Below, one piece after another: positions 53,402 to 61,463 of a stretch of DNA of 64,000 bases. Every line of letters starts with the position of its first letter. Positions within the stretch are counted from its first letter, which is position 1. The notes under the pieces are model-generated. The model was not told the origin of the DNA. It did not search any database and saw only the letters and a program-made list of their open reading frames with translations. The stretch covers positions 1 to 64,000 of the forward strand of contig CAYNOU010000004.1 in the NCBI GenBank assembly GCA_964398885.1, written 5' to 3'. The position numbers were made by a program, and so were the translations under genes. Source of the stretch: JAGMCF01 sp964398885. GTDB taxonomy: Bacteria; Cloacimonadota; Cloacimonadia; JGIOTU-2.

Positions 53402-53614
53402 CTATAGTCTTAGGGGTTCTTTCAATTCATCAATACATACAGCCTTATAATTTATTTGAAATAATGCCTTACAAACCAAGCATTGACATTTTAAGCTTAT
53501 CCATTCATCATCATATAGTTCTCTATAAGAAAGATACCAATCAGAGTCACAAATAGGACATCTAACCCCCATAGTTTCTATAGTTTTTGCATTTATAGTT
53601 TCTCTTGTAGACAC
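53402..53614 (-). CDS. Small zinc-ribbon-like protein
   Basis: 70 residues from GTG 53614, chosen because GGAGG stands seven bases before it; this overlaps the end of the preceding nuclease-like gene by 22 bp. CPICDSDWYLSYRELYDDEWISLKCQCLVCKALFQ gives a C-x2-C ... C-x-C-x2-C metal-binding pattern. It is the last gene of the restriction-modification cassette. No named family recognised. Confidence 0.55.
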   Translation of the reverse strand: MSTRETINAKTIETMGVRCPICDSDWYLSYRELYDDEWISLKCQCLVCKALFQINYKAVCIDELKEPLRL

Positions 53615-54891
53615 TTTAGTGCCTCCATTGATTTTTGTTGTTGACTCTCCCAAAATTGTTCTGAAAAAATTAATTTATATTGATTATCTCTTCTTTCCAG
53701 CCAATTTATTAGCGGTGAGGATAGTTCAATTAAAGACTCTTTCAATTCACCGTCAGTTATTTTAAAACCTCTCACTTTCAGATGGGCTTTAATATCAGCA
53801 TAACCCAAAACCTCACCAACATTCGTAAAAATAGAAATAATAGCTTCTCTTATATTGAGTTTTTTTAACTTTTGTTTTAAGTAGACCTCCACATTTGTCT
53901 TTATATCTCCATGCTCTCTAAAGAAATATTGGAATTCTATTGGTGATAGTGGATAGTTAAAAGTAAATCGCATTAATGTAATAATTGTCTCACTATTTAT
54001 GAAAAATCTTTTTTCGGTTTTTAGATCCTCAATCAATTGTGAAGTAGGATTATCGCATACAATTAGTCCAATGAGATTTGACAGCCCACCCTTATTTTCG
54101 TATCGTCTAATATGCCTGTTCAGTTCGTCAATAATATTAACCCCTACGTTTCCCTTTGTTGAACGACACTCAATACCAATGCAAAGGGGTGATATGCAAA
54201 TTACATCAAGTTCTCCACTTTGACCGCTTGTTTCTTTATCTATCTCAAATCCCCAAAATTCAAATAGGCTTAAAATAAATTTCTCAAGTTTATTGCCTTC
54301 TCCAGAACTCAAAAGCTCTATCACCTGCACTTCATCAAATATGGTTTTTTCTTTGCGAATTATTCTTATTTGAGGAATCTCAATTTTCTTTTCGGCAGAT
54401 ATAGTTTCATATTCTGCGTCTTTCTGAATTTTCGCAATAACACTTGCTACTTTATCAGTCAATGAGCACTTATCAAATGCATTGATATATTTGTTTACCT
54501 CTATAATGCCTAACTCAGTAAACCTTATGCGAAAATCGGCTTTTCTTTTTGTCACCAAGACATTGAATTTTATATTTCTATCAGGATATACTTTTGTTTT
54601 CTGAGTTAGTTCTAAAAAATCTTTTCCATCAATTGTAAGAATTTGCGAGAGTGAGCCACATATAATAAATATGGTCAAATTTTCTTGCTTTGCTAATGAT
54701 TCCTGAACTAATCTTTTGTTCACTTGTAAATAGTAATTTTCACTTTCCGCTTCTTTGCCAACTTTTTCTTTAAATGTAATATACAGCAAATTTCCATTAA
54801 CCTTATATAAGGTTCTTTGCCTTCCTTTTAATTTCTCAACTTGGATATTATTTTCTTCAAATAATTTTATGAGCTTATCTTTTAGATTCAT
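53593..54891 (-). CDS. Putative restriction endonuclease (PD-(D/E)xK-like)
   Basis: 432 residues. An N-terminal half without recognised domain (about 1-190) precedes a nuclease-like core: FWGFEIDKETSGQSGELDVICISPLCIGIECRSTKGNVGVNIIDELNRHIRRYENKGGLSNLIGLIVCDNP (about 212-285). The order G-E-L-D-V ... I-E-C-R resembles D...ExK of Mrr-type nucleases, with Arg in place of Lys. A winged-helix-like region follows (REAIISIFTNVGEVLGYADIKAHLKVRGFKI). It starts at the stop codon of a truncated DNA methylase (ATGA overlap), so it belongs to a restriction-modification unit. Confidence 0.6.
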   Translation of the reverse strand: MNLKDKLIKLFEENNIQVEKLKGRQRTLYKVNGNLLYITFKEKVGKEAESENYYLQVNKRLVQESLAKQENLTIFIICGSLSQILTIDGKDFLELTQKTKVYPDRNIKFNVLVTKRKADFRIRFTELGIIEVNKYINAFDKCSLTDKVASVIAKIQKDAEYETISAEKKIEIPQIRIIRKEKTIFDEVQVIELLSSGEGNKLEKFILSLFEFWGFEIDKETSGQSGELDVICISPLCIGIECRSTKGNVGVNIIDELNRHIRRYENKGGLSNLIGLIVCDNPTSQLIEDLKTEKRFFINSETIITLMRFTFNYPLSPIEFQYFFREHGDIKTNVEVYLKQKLKKLNIREAIISIFTNVGEVLGYADIKAHLKVRGFKITDGELKESLIELSSPLINWLERRDNQYKLIFSEQFWESQQQKSMEALKCLQEKL

Positions 54892-55373
54892 ATTTTATAC
54901 TCAATAAGTGAAGCTTCGTGCGTTGTAGTTCCACAGCCATTATATGGGTCAAGGATTAAATCCCCTTCTTTGATATTAAAAGCATTGATGATTGTTCTTA
55001 CAATCCGTGGATAAAATTTACCTTTGTATGGATATAAATTATGAAATGCATAAGCATTTGTATCCCCAAATAAATCAATGAGGTTTGAATATAATGTAGG
55101 TTTACTATCAACTATATCCAAATGAGCAATTCTTTTTCTTATGTTCTCATAATCATTATTAAAATATACTTTATGATTTATAGCATCTATTTTGTAATCT
55201 TTTGTTAATCCTGAAAGTTCTAAATTCAAGAATTGTATATCCGCTAAAGTCTGCATCCAAAAGCCAAAGACGTTTCCCTCTTTTGGCTGATAATTATTTG
55301 CTTCTTTTGAATACTCTTTCAGAATTTCTTCAAAAGAGGGATATTTTGTTCTTTTTTCAAATAAATTCTGCAT
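54888..55373 (-). CDS. DNA methyltransferase fragment (N4/N6 type, motifs X and I only)
   Basis: 161 residues. FHNLYPYKGKFYPRIVRTIINAFNIKEGDLILDPYNGCGTTTHEASL matches motif X (HPYPAKF-like) and the SAM-binding motif I (DPFxGxGTT-like) of beta-class methylases. The protein ends at EYKI, just after motif I, and no catalytic (S/D)PP(Y/W) motif is present upstream. It is therefore either a truncated remnant or one half of a split enzyme whose other half is not in this window. The stop overlaps the nuclease-like gene start. Confidence 0.7.
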   Translation of the reverse strand: MQNLFEKRTKYPSFEEILKEYSKEANNYQPKEGNVFGFWMQTLADIQFLNLELSGLTKDYKIDAINHKVYFNNDYENIRKRIAHLDIVDSKPTLYSNLIDLFGDTNAYAFHNLYPYKGKFYPRIVRTIINAFNIKEGDLILDPYNGCGTTTHEASLIEYKI

Positions 55374-55387
55374 GCTTTATGTCCTTA

Positions 55388-56374
55388 CTAACACGGACTT
55401 ATTCCATCCAAAACCTTATCTACATCTTCCATCTTATCAACATTATATCTATTAGTATCTCTATCAATAGCTTTTATCATTCCAGAAACTATCTTGCCCG
55501 GACCAAACTCAACAAAAGTGTCAACACCGTTTTTTATCATATACTCAACACTTTCTACCCAACGAACTGGAGATTTGATTTGTTTCGTCAAGTTTTCCAT
55601 TATCTCTTTTGGCTCTGTCTCTGGTTTTGCTTTGAAATTAGATATTACAGGAATCTTCGCGGTTTTGAAAGAAATTTTATTCATTTCTTCGTTTAGCCAC
55701 TCAGCAGATTTAGCAATCAAAGGTGAATGGAACGCTCCGCCAACTATTAGTTCAACAACTCTTCTTGCACCAGCATCTTTACATTTTTCCATTGCTTTTG
55801 AAACAGCCTTATCTTCACCACTAATCACTGTCTGCATTGGAGTATTAAAATTTACAGCAACAACAATCCCAGCAGTGTTTTCACATATCTCTACAATAGT
55901 ATTTTTATCGAGCCCAATAACAGCCGCCATTTTGTAAGGAACACCTTTACTTGCTTCAATCATAAATTTTCCGCGTTTATGAACTAAATAAAGAGCATCT
56001 TCCCAATCTAATACATCTGCAGCAACCAAAGCAGTGAATTCACCCAAAGAATGACCAGCAACATATTTTGGCTTAACTCCGTTAGATAGTAAACATCTAA
56101 CGGGGTAAATATCACATTTTTTCTGAAAGTATTTTAGAGCAAGTATGCTGTGAAGTAATATAGCGGGTTGCGTATTATATGTCTGTTTCAAATCATCCAT
56201 TGGACCTTCAAACATAATAGTTTTCAGGTCATAACCCAATTTTTCATTGGCAATATCAAAGTAGATTCTATATTCAGGAATATCGTAGAATTCCTTTGCC
56301 ATTCCAACATACTGTGCACCCTGACCAGGAAAAACAAAAGTAATATTCTTTTTATTCATTTCAGGTTTTTGCAA
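55388..56374 (-). CDS. fabD: Malonyl-CoA:ACP transacylase
   Basis: 328 residues. FVFPGQGAQYVGMAKEFYD at the start, active-site Ser in VAGHSLGEFTALVAA, the Arg region KRGKFM, catalytic His in GGAFHSPLIA, and the end VEFGPGKIVSGMIKAIDR. Just before GHSLGE the protein has an extra DIYPVRCLLSNGV, encoded by a palindrome (56076-56106) and absent from usual FabD proteins. It loads malonate on ACP. Confidence 0.95.
   Translation of the reverse strand: MQKPEMNKKNITFVFPGQGAQYVGMAKEFYDIPEYRIYFDIANEKLGYDLKTIMFEGPMDDLKQTYNTQPAILLHSILALKYFQKKCDIYPVRCLLSNGVKPKYVAGHSLGEFTALVAADVLDWEDALYLVHKRGKFMIEASKGVPYKMAAVIGLDKNTIVEICENTAGIVVAVNFNTPMQTVISGEDKAVSKAMEKCKDAGARRVVELIVGGAFHSPLIAKSAEWLNEEMNKISFKTAKIPVISNFKAKPETEPKEIMENLTKQIKSPVRWVESVEYMIKNGVDTFVEFGPGKIVSGMIKAIDRDTNRYNVDKMEDVDKVLDGISPC
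56076..56106. repeat. Palindrome inserted in frame in fabD
   Basis: Arms ACTCCGTTAGAT (56076-56087) and ATCTAACGGGGT (56095-56106), one T-G wobble, 7-base loop. On the minus strand it encodes PVRCLLSNGV. Confidence 0.85.
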
Positions 56375-56505
56375 TAAATACTTTAATTATATTTTAAATC
56401 CTAAGTAAATCCAAATAACTAAAATCCAAAATAAGAAACAAGAAAATTGTAATGGAAGTTATTCTTATTCACATTGAGCAAAAGGTTTTGAAATTGAAAC
56501 ATTTG

Positions 56506-56549
56506 TCCGCCAGCTCCGAGACGGAGTCCCGAAAATCGGGTCTGGCGGA
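56506..56549. repeat. 44-bp compound palindrome between fabH and fabD
   Basis: Outer arms TCCGCCAG (56506-56513) and CTGGCGGA (56542-56549), inner hairpins CTCCG/CGGAG and CCCGA/TCGGG (56528-56540). Same outer arms as the element at 32564-32620. Confidence 0.8.
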
Positions 56550-56598
56550 TTGACATTGTTTAGGATTTAGAGTTTCGGATTTAGGATTTATTTAATTT

Positions 56599-57591
56599 TT
56601 AGTATCGCAACAGGACACTACCCCAAGTAAGTCCTGCACCAAAAGCATCTAATAGAACAAGATCTCCTCTACGAATTCTGCCATCCTCAACCGCTTCTGC
56701 AAATGCAATAGGGATACTGGCAGCCGAAGTATTTCCATACTTCTCAATATTAACAATAACCTTTTGTGGTGAAAGTTTTAACCTGCGAGCTGTTGCATCA
56801 ATAATCCGAAGATTTGCTTGATGAGTAATAAGCCAGTTTAAGTCATCACCAGAAAGTCCATTTCTTTCAAGTATTATTGTTGCAGAGTCTCCCATAGATT
56901 TAACAGCAATTTTAAAAATTTTATTACCATTCATAAAGACTGTATGGAGATTTTTCTTAACAGTTTCTTGGGAAGCTGGCATTTTTGAACCGCCTGCAGG
57001 CATATTCAACAGATCTCCGTATTTACCTTCCGAGGAAATATATGTATCAATAATCTCTGAAATCTCGCCTTTGTTCGCTCTTGTGAGTATTGCAGCTCCA
57101 GCTCCATCGCCAAAAAGCACACAGGTGCCTCTATCTGTCCAATTTGTAATCTTGGTTAATTCCTCCACTCCCACCACAAGAGCTGTTTTATAAATACCAT
57201 TTTCAATAAATTGTTTTGCAATAGTAACACTATAGATAAAGCCAGAGCATCCCGCAGAAATATCAAAGGCTGGTATTGGATGTATTCCCATTTTTTTCTG
57301 TAATATACATGCTGTTGATGGAAATATATAATCCGGGGTAACAGTTGCCACAATTATTAGTTCAATATCTTTGGGTTTGATTTTACCCTTTTTGAATATC
57401 TTCTCTACAGCTCTAAAGGCAAGTTCTGAGGAAGGTGTCTCCTTATCCGATATACGCCTTTCTACCATTCCTGTTCGTGTTCTTATCCATTCATCAGAAG
57501 TATCAACTATCTTTTCCATGTCAGCATTGGTTAGAATTTTTTCAGGCACTGCCATACTTATTCCAGCAAATTTAACTTTATAATCACTCAC
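56599..57591 (-). CDS. fabH: 3-oxoacyl-[acyl-carrier-protein] synthase III
   Basis: 330 residues. Start YKVKFAGISMAVPEKILTNADMEKIVDTSDEWIRTRTGM. Active-site Cys in FDISAGCSGFIYSV (about 114), catalytic His in WLITHQANLRIIDA and Asn in KYGNTSAASIPIAFAEA. End GAGLTWGSVLLRY. It starts fatty-acid synthesis from acyl-CoA and malonyl-ACP. It overlaps plsX by 8 bp. Confidence 0.96.
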   Translation of the reverse strand: MSDYKVKFAGISMAVPEKILTNADMEKIVDTSDEWIRTRTGMVERRISDKETPSSELAFRAVEKIFKKGKIKPKDIELIIVATVTPDYIFPSTACILQKKMGIHPIPAFDISAGCSGFIYSVTIAKQFIENGIYKTALVVGVEELTKITNWTDRGTCVLFGDGAGAAILTRANKGEISEIIDTYISSEGKYGDLLNMPAGGSKMPASQETVKKNLHTVFMNGNKIFKIAVKSMGDSATIILERNGLSGDDLNWLITHQANLRIIDATARRLKLSPQKVIVNIEKYGNTSAASIPIAFAEAVEDGRIRRGDLVLLDAFGAGLTWGSVLLRY

Positions 57592-58597
57592 TTTTCTTCT
57601 CCGTATAGTTTGAATAATATTCTTTGATATGCTCTAAAAATTTTGATTGTTTGGAAAAACTAGCAAATTTGATTGCGTTGCAGATAGCTTTTGCATTAGA
57701 GCGTCCATGAGCAATAATAGATATTTCATTAATTCCTAAAAGGAAGCCACCACCATATTCAGTATAATCTAATTTTTTCTTTAAATACCGAAATGCTGGA
57801 TAAGAGAGAACTGCCCCAATTTTTGCCACCCAGTCGTTATTGAGCTGTTGCTTTAATATCTCAAAAAGTGAGATGGCTACACCTTCTACGGTTTTAAGCA
57901 TAATATTGCCGATGAATCCATCACAAATAATCACATCTGCTACACCTTTTAGAATATCTTTACCCTCAATATTACCAATAAAATTTATAGATGCCAATTT
58001 TTGTAATCTACGGTGGGCTTCTATTGAAACCTCATTTCCTTTTTTACTTTCCTCACCAATGTTAATTAAAGCAACTTTTGGGTTTTTCTTTTTGAGAAAA
58101 TATGATGAATATATGCTTCCCATTTCTGCAAATTGTACCAAATTATTGGCATTACAATCAACATTTGCACCGACATCTAAAACTATTTCAGGTTCTGAAA
58201 TTGTTGGCAGAGAGATTGCTAACCCAGGTCTATTTACTTTGGGAATTCGGCCAAAATTAAGTAATGAAGCTGCCATAACAGCACCGGTAGAACCAGCACT
58301 AACAAGAGCATCTGCTTCGTGATTTTTTACAAGATTAACAGCATTGATTAAAGATGAATCCTTCTTCTTTTTCAACTCAGAAATTGGCTTGTTAGATGGA
58401 TCTATACGCTCTGTTGCATTAATAATAGAGATGGAATTCTTAGGATAATAAAATCGTTCTAATTCTCTTTTTAAAATGGCTTGATTTCCTACTAAAAAGA
58501 TTTTTGAACAAAATTTATCATTTGCAGCAAGAACCGCACCTTCCACTTCTGGATACGGCGCCCTATCACTACCTAATGCATCTAAAGCGATTTTCAT
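57584..58597 (-). CDS. plsX: Phosphate acyltransferase PlsX
   Basis: 337 residues. MKIALDALGSDRAPYPEVEGAVLAAN is the PlsX opening (usually DAMGGD), followed by ALVSAGSTGAVMAASLLNFGRIPKVNRPGLAI, VLDVGANVDCNANNLVQFAEMGSIY and VADVIICDGFIGNIMLKTVEGVA. It makes acyl-phosphate for phospholipid synthesis. The usual upstream neighbour rpmF is present. Confidence 0.95.
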   Translation of the reverse strand: MKIALDALGSDRAPYPEVEGAVLAANDKFCSKIFLVGNQAILKRELERFYYPKNSISIINATERIDPSNKPISELKKKKDSSLINAVNLVKNHEADALVSAGSTGAVMAASLLNFGRIPKVNRPGLAISLPTISEPEIVLDVGANVDCNANNLVQFAEMGSIYSSYFLKKKNPKVALINIGEESKKGNEVSIEAHRRLQKLASINFIGNIEGKDILKGVADVIICDGFIGNIMLKTVEGVAISLFEILKQQLNNDWVAKIGAVLSYPAFRYLKKKLDYTEYGGGFLLGINEISIIAHGRSNAKAICNAIKFASFSKQSKFLEHIKEYYSNYTEKKSE

Positions 58598-58649
58598 AAT
58601 GATAGTTAATTAGTAAATTAGTAAACTGGAAAATAATTACCAAAATCCT

Positions 58650-58832
58650 TTACTTTTCTGAGATTGAAATAACTTTTCTCCCTCTATAAAATCCACAATG
58701 TAGACAGACAAAATGTGGACGCATCTGCTCTCCACAATTCGGGCATTTTATAGTAGCTTCTATACTTGCTTTATAATGAGTCCTACGTTTTCTACTTCTT
58801 GACTTTGAAGTTTTCCTTTTGGGTACTGGCAT
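58650..58832 (-). CDS. rpmF: 50S ribosomal protein L32
   Basis: 60 residues. MPVPKRKTSKSRSRKRRTHYK is the diagnostic L32 start. CPNCGEQMRPHFVCLHCGFYRGR holds the zinc-binding C-x2-C ... C-x2-C ribbon. RBS GGAGGAATAGA precedes the ATG. It heads the plsX-fab cluster as in many bacteria. Confidence 0.96.
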   Translation of the reverse strand: MPVPKRKTSKSRSRKRRTHYKASIEATIKCPNCGEQMRPHFVCLHCGFYRGRKVISISEK

Positions 58833-59015
58833 TCTATTCCTCCATTCTGATTAAATTAGAATATCATAAAAAAATTTTCCCATATTATTGATTTTAGAAA
58901 ATATATTAATTTGAATGATTATTTTTGATGTCAAGAATTTTCAAGATGTTTTTAGTATATTCCCAAAACTCTACCTTTTTTTATGATTAAACTTTTTACT
59001 ATACAATAAGATTTC

Positions 59016-60179
59016 TCAATCCTCTCTGCAACCATTTTCAAAGGTTAATTTTACTTTTCCTTTATCATCCTCTTCTTTATAAGTAAAGAATTCATCAACA
59101 TCCCTATAGAAAAGTCCGCTTAATGTAGTGATATATACCTTGCCATTAAACTCATTGATAGAAGTAATTCTATTCCCTTCCAAACCCCAATTAACTAGTT
59201 CTCTAACTTCTCCTGTATTAAAATTTATTTCATGAATATCATCATTTCTATGGCAACACAATTTACCAGCAACCTCAAAAAAACTGACCCAACCTGAAAA
59301 GTGAGCATATAATTCCCAGTTTTCTCCAAGATCGTTAGAAAAATATAGGTAAAAGCTTGTAGTAAAAGCATATAAGGTATCTTGATAACTGAAAAACTCT
59401 AAGCAGGAAGGAACATCCATTGCATGATAATCTCCTGTAGGATAAACAAGATATGGATAAGTAATGCCATCAGTTCCTACGAAAAATCTATTAGCAAATG
59501 ATTTAATATATGAGGTAGGCAAATAATAAGAGAAGAAATGAATGTTTTGTGTTGATGTGATTTCAATACCAGAATAGGAATCACCAAATTCATAATCAAT
59601 TAGACAAAAATATGCACCATAACTTTTACTATTACCGCTATTCATAATAACAGTTAAAAATTGATTTTGATTATTAAAAGCACCAACAGGTTTCCTAAAA
59701 CTATTAATTGCTAATTCCGCTGAATCATAAAGGGTACTATCAATATTATGAATATAAATATATTCATAACCATAAGATTTTTCATCAGGATTTTCGTTTA
59801 ATTTAAAAACGATAGCAGTTAAATTCTCATTGGAATAGGCAGAAATATAATCAGAAATAATAGGTTTATAATTCATTGATAATGGACTAAAACAATACTC
59901 GTTATTATAGACCAAGGATGGTTCATTCTCACATAGATCAAATTTCCAAAATTTTTGAAGTGATGAGAGAAAGAATTTGTCTTCTGACGAAACATACCCG
60001 TTTAATATAATTTTATCATCATGTTCTAATGATTCATGTAGTTTCCATGAAGGTTCTTCTATAACTGTTTCAGTTATTGTTTTTGTACAACTATTGAGAA
60101 AAGCAAATACAGCTGTAACTACAAACACAATGGTTAATTTTGATAATACTTTTTTCTTTAATAATATAATTTTTAGCAT
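59016..60179 (-). CDS. Lipoprotein of unknown function, possibly beta-propeller
   Basis: Start put at ATG 60179 (MLKIILLKKK...); another ATG lies 18 bp upstream. The lipoprotein signal ends AVFAFLNSC. About 360 residues follow, rich in aromatic residues and short beta strands (LYAFTTSFYLYFSNDLGENWELYAHFSGWVSFFEVAGKLCCHR, then NEFNGKVYITTLSGLFYRDVDEFF), with SNDLGENW resembling the Asp-box of propeller proteins. A damaged copy of its C terminus lies at 61164-61310. No named family recognised. Confidence 0.65.
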   Translation of the reverse strand: MLKIILLKKKVLSKLTIVFVVTAVFAFLNSCTKTITETVIEEPSWKLHESLEHDDKIILNGYVSSEDKFFLSSLQKFWKFDLCENEPSLVYNNEYCFSPLSMNYKPIISDYISAYSNENLTAIVFKLNENPDEKSYGYEYIYIHNIDSTLYDSAELAINSFRKPVGAFNNQNQFLTVIMNSGNSKSYGAYFCLIDYEFGDSYSGIEITSTQNIHFFSYYLPTSYIKSFANRFFVGTDGITYPYLVYPTGDYHAMDVPSCLEFFSYQDTLYAFTTSFYLYFSNDLGENWELYAHFSGWVSFFEVAGKLCCHRNDDIHEINFNTGEVRELVNWGLEGNRITSINEFNGKVYITTLSGLFYRDVDEFFTYKEEDDKGKVKLTFENGCRED

Positions 60180-60310
60180 TATATTAAATAACCACAATTT
60201 TTATTTCAAAAAATTTTCTAATATTAAAGCCTGTCAAGTAATTCTTAATATTTTTCAAAAGCTAAACTTCCATTTTCTTATTTGTAACTTCTTTATATTT
60301 ATGAGCAGTA

Positions 60311-60398
60311 GGGTTATCTCACGAGATGACCGATTTCTGTTTGTACAGAAAACAAATCCAATAGTTCGGACGGTTCGGGGAACAGTCCCTACATTACT
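60311..60398. repeat. Cluster of three hairpins between two lipoprotein genes
   Basis: GGTTATCTC/GAGATGACC (60311-60330), TTTCTGT/ACAGAAA (60333-60350) and a GTTCGGACGG...GGGGAACAGTCCC structure (60365-60394). A plus-strand frame through it is not credible. Confidence 0.6.
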
Positions 60399-60406
60399 TT
60401 TCTATA

Positions 60407-61156
60407 TTAAGGATAATGAAGCTCTTTTTGAAAAGGAAATTGAAATAAGAAACGATTTATAGGAAAATAAAATATAAAATAATTTTCTTTTCTATATTTT
60501 GGGAAATATACTCTACCACTTATTATTTGATTCGGCCCTAAACTTGTCTTTCGTAGAGTTGTTGATTTCCATTTATCTCTTATATTATTAAATCTTTTTA
60601 TTTTTGTCTTATGCCTTTCTTCCATTTCTTGTTTTCTTATTCTATCTTCCTCGCTTTGTCGTTGTTCTTCTTTCATTTCTTCGCGAGTTTTTTTCTTTCC
60701 AAAATTGGCAATAAAACCTAAAAAGTTTAAAAATCCTACCGCTACATCCATCCCTTTATCTCCCGCATAATGAGCATATTCCCGCGATATTTCTTTTTCA
60801 ATTTCTAGTATTTTTTCTTCAGGATCAATAGCATATACTTCTTCTGCAGTCTTTCTAACGTAAGTTAAATCTTCTAGTTTAATATATGGAGTATAGTAAA
60901 ATTGGCTTGGAACAATCATTATTGTATCGTTTTTTTGATTAGCAATTTCTATATAAAATATCAAATGTTTTCTATCAGCTTCTTCAAATGCAATAGCAAC
61001 GGCAATTTCATTGTCATTATAACTAACTACTTCTTTTCCTAAGTGCCAATGTATTTCTTTTGATATTGGATGTAAACGAATAATTGGTCTTGGTCTTGGT
61101 GCACATGAAAGTAATATAATGCAAGTAAAAAGCACAATAAATAATAATTTCTTCAT
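60407..61156 (-). CDS. Lipoprotein of unknown function
   Basis: Start at ATG 61156, which gives the lipoprotein signal MKKLLFIVLFTCIILLSC; the frame continues 10 codons upstream into a pseudogene fragment. After ISKEIHWHLGKEVVSYNDNEIAVAIAFEEADRKHLIFYIEIANQKNDTIMIVPSQFYY comes a charged helical segment (REEMKEEQRQSEEDRIRKQEMEERHKTKIKRF) and a last strand part. The pattern of a domain describing ordinary versus bonded neighbours (IEIANQKNDTI) also appears in the lipoprotein at 62910. Function unknown. Confidence 0.65.
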   Translation of the reverse strand: MKKLLFIVLFTCIILLSCAPRPRPIIRLHPISKEIHWHLGKEVVSYNDNEIAVAIAFEEADRKHLIFYIEIANQKNDTIMIVPSQFYYTPYIKLEDLTYVRKTAEEVYAIDPEEKILEIEKEISREYAHYAGDKGMDVAVGFLNFLGFIANFGKKKTREEMKEEQRQSEEDRIRKQEMEERHKTKIKRFNNIRDKWKSTTLRKTSLGPNQIISGRVYFPKYRKENYFIFYFPINRFLFQFPFQKELHYP

Positions 61157-61163
61157 CTTTTCA

Positions 61164-61310
61164 TCAAATCCTTTTATTTTTCTCAAAGGTTAATTTTTCT
61201 TTTCCTTTATCATCATCCTCCTTATAAATAAAGAATTCTTCAACCTCTCTGTAAAAAAGTCCACTTAATGAAGTAATTTTATTCCCTTCTAATCCCTAAT
61301 TATCTAATTC
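61164..61310 (-). pseudogene. Degenerate copy of the C terminus of the lipoprotein at 59016
   Basis: The minus strand reads LDN, a stop, GLEGNKITSLSGLFYREVEE, then FFIYKEDDDKGKEKLTFEKN. The intact gene ends with LVNWGLEGNRITSI...TLSGLFYRDVDEFFTYKEEDDKGKVKLTFENG. About 12 codons between the two blocks are deleted and a stop replaces the Trp codon. No other gene is seen between 61187 and 61463. Confidence 0.85.
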
Positions 61311-61463
61311 TTTATCTTCTCCAGCGGTCATATGATACTATTTGAACAATAGACCAGTTCATTATATTATATTTTTAAAACATTCTATATTACAATTACT
61401 AAAAATTCAAAACATATCTTATACTATAGTATGCTCAGTCATCATTATACATATCCAATCGTG

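Noticed and set aside
55202..55937. Plus-strand frames over fabD and the methylase fragment
   Set aside because: Shadows of the minus-strand genes, with no domain or RBS.
59977..60462. Plus-strand frame of 161 codons
   Set aside because: It runs through the signal region of a minus-strand lipoprotein and then a hairpin cluster; no RBS or domain.
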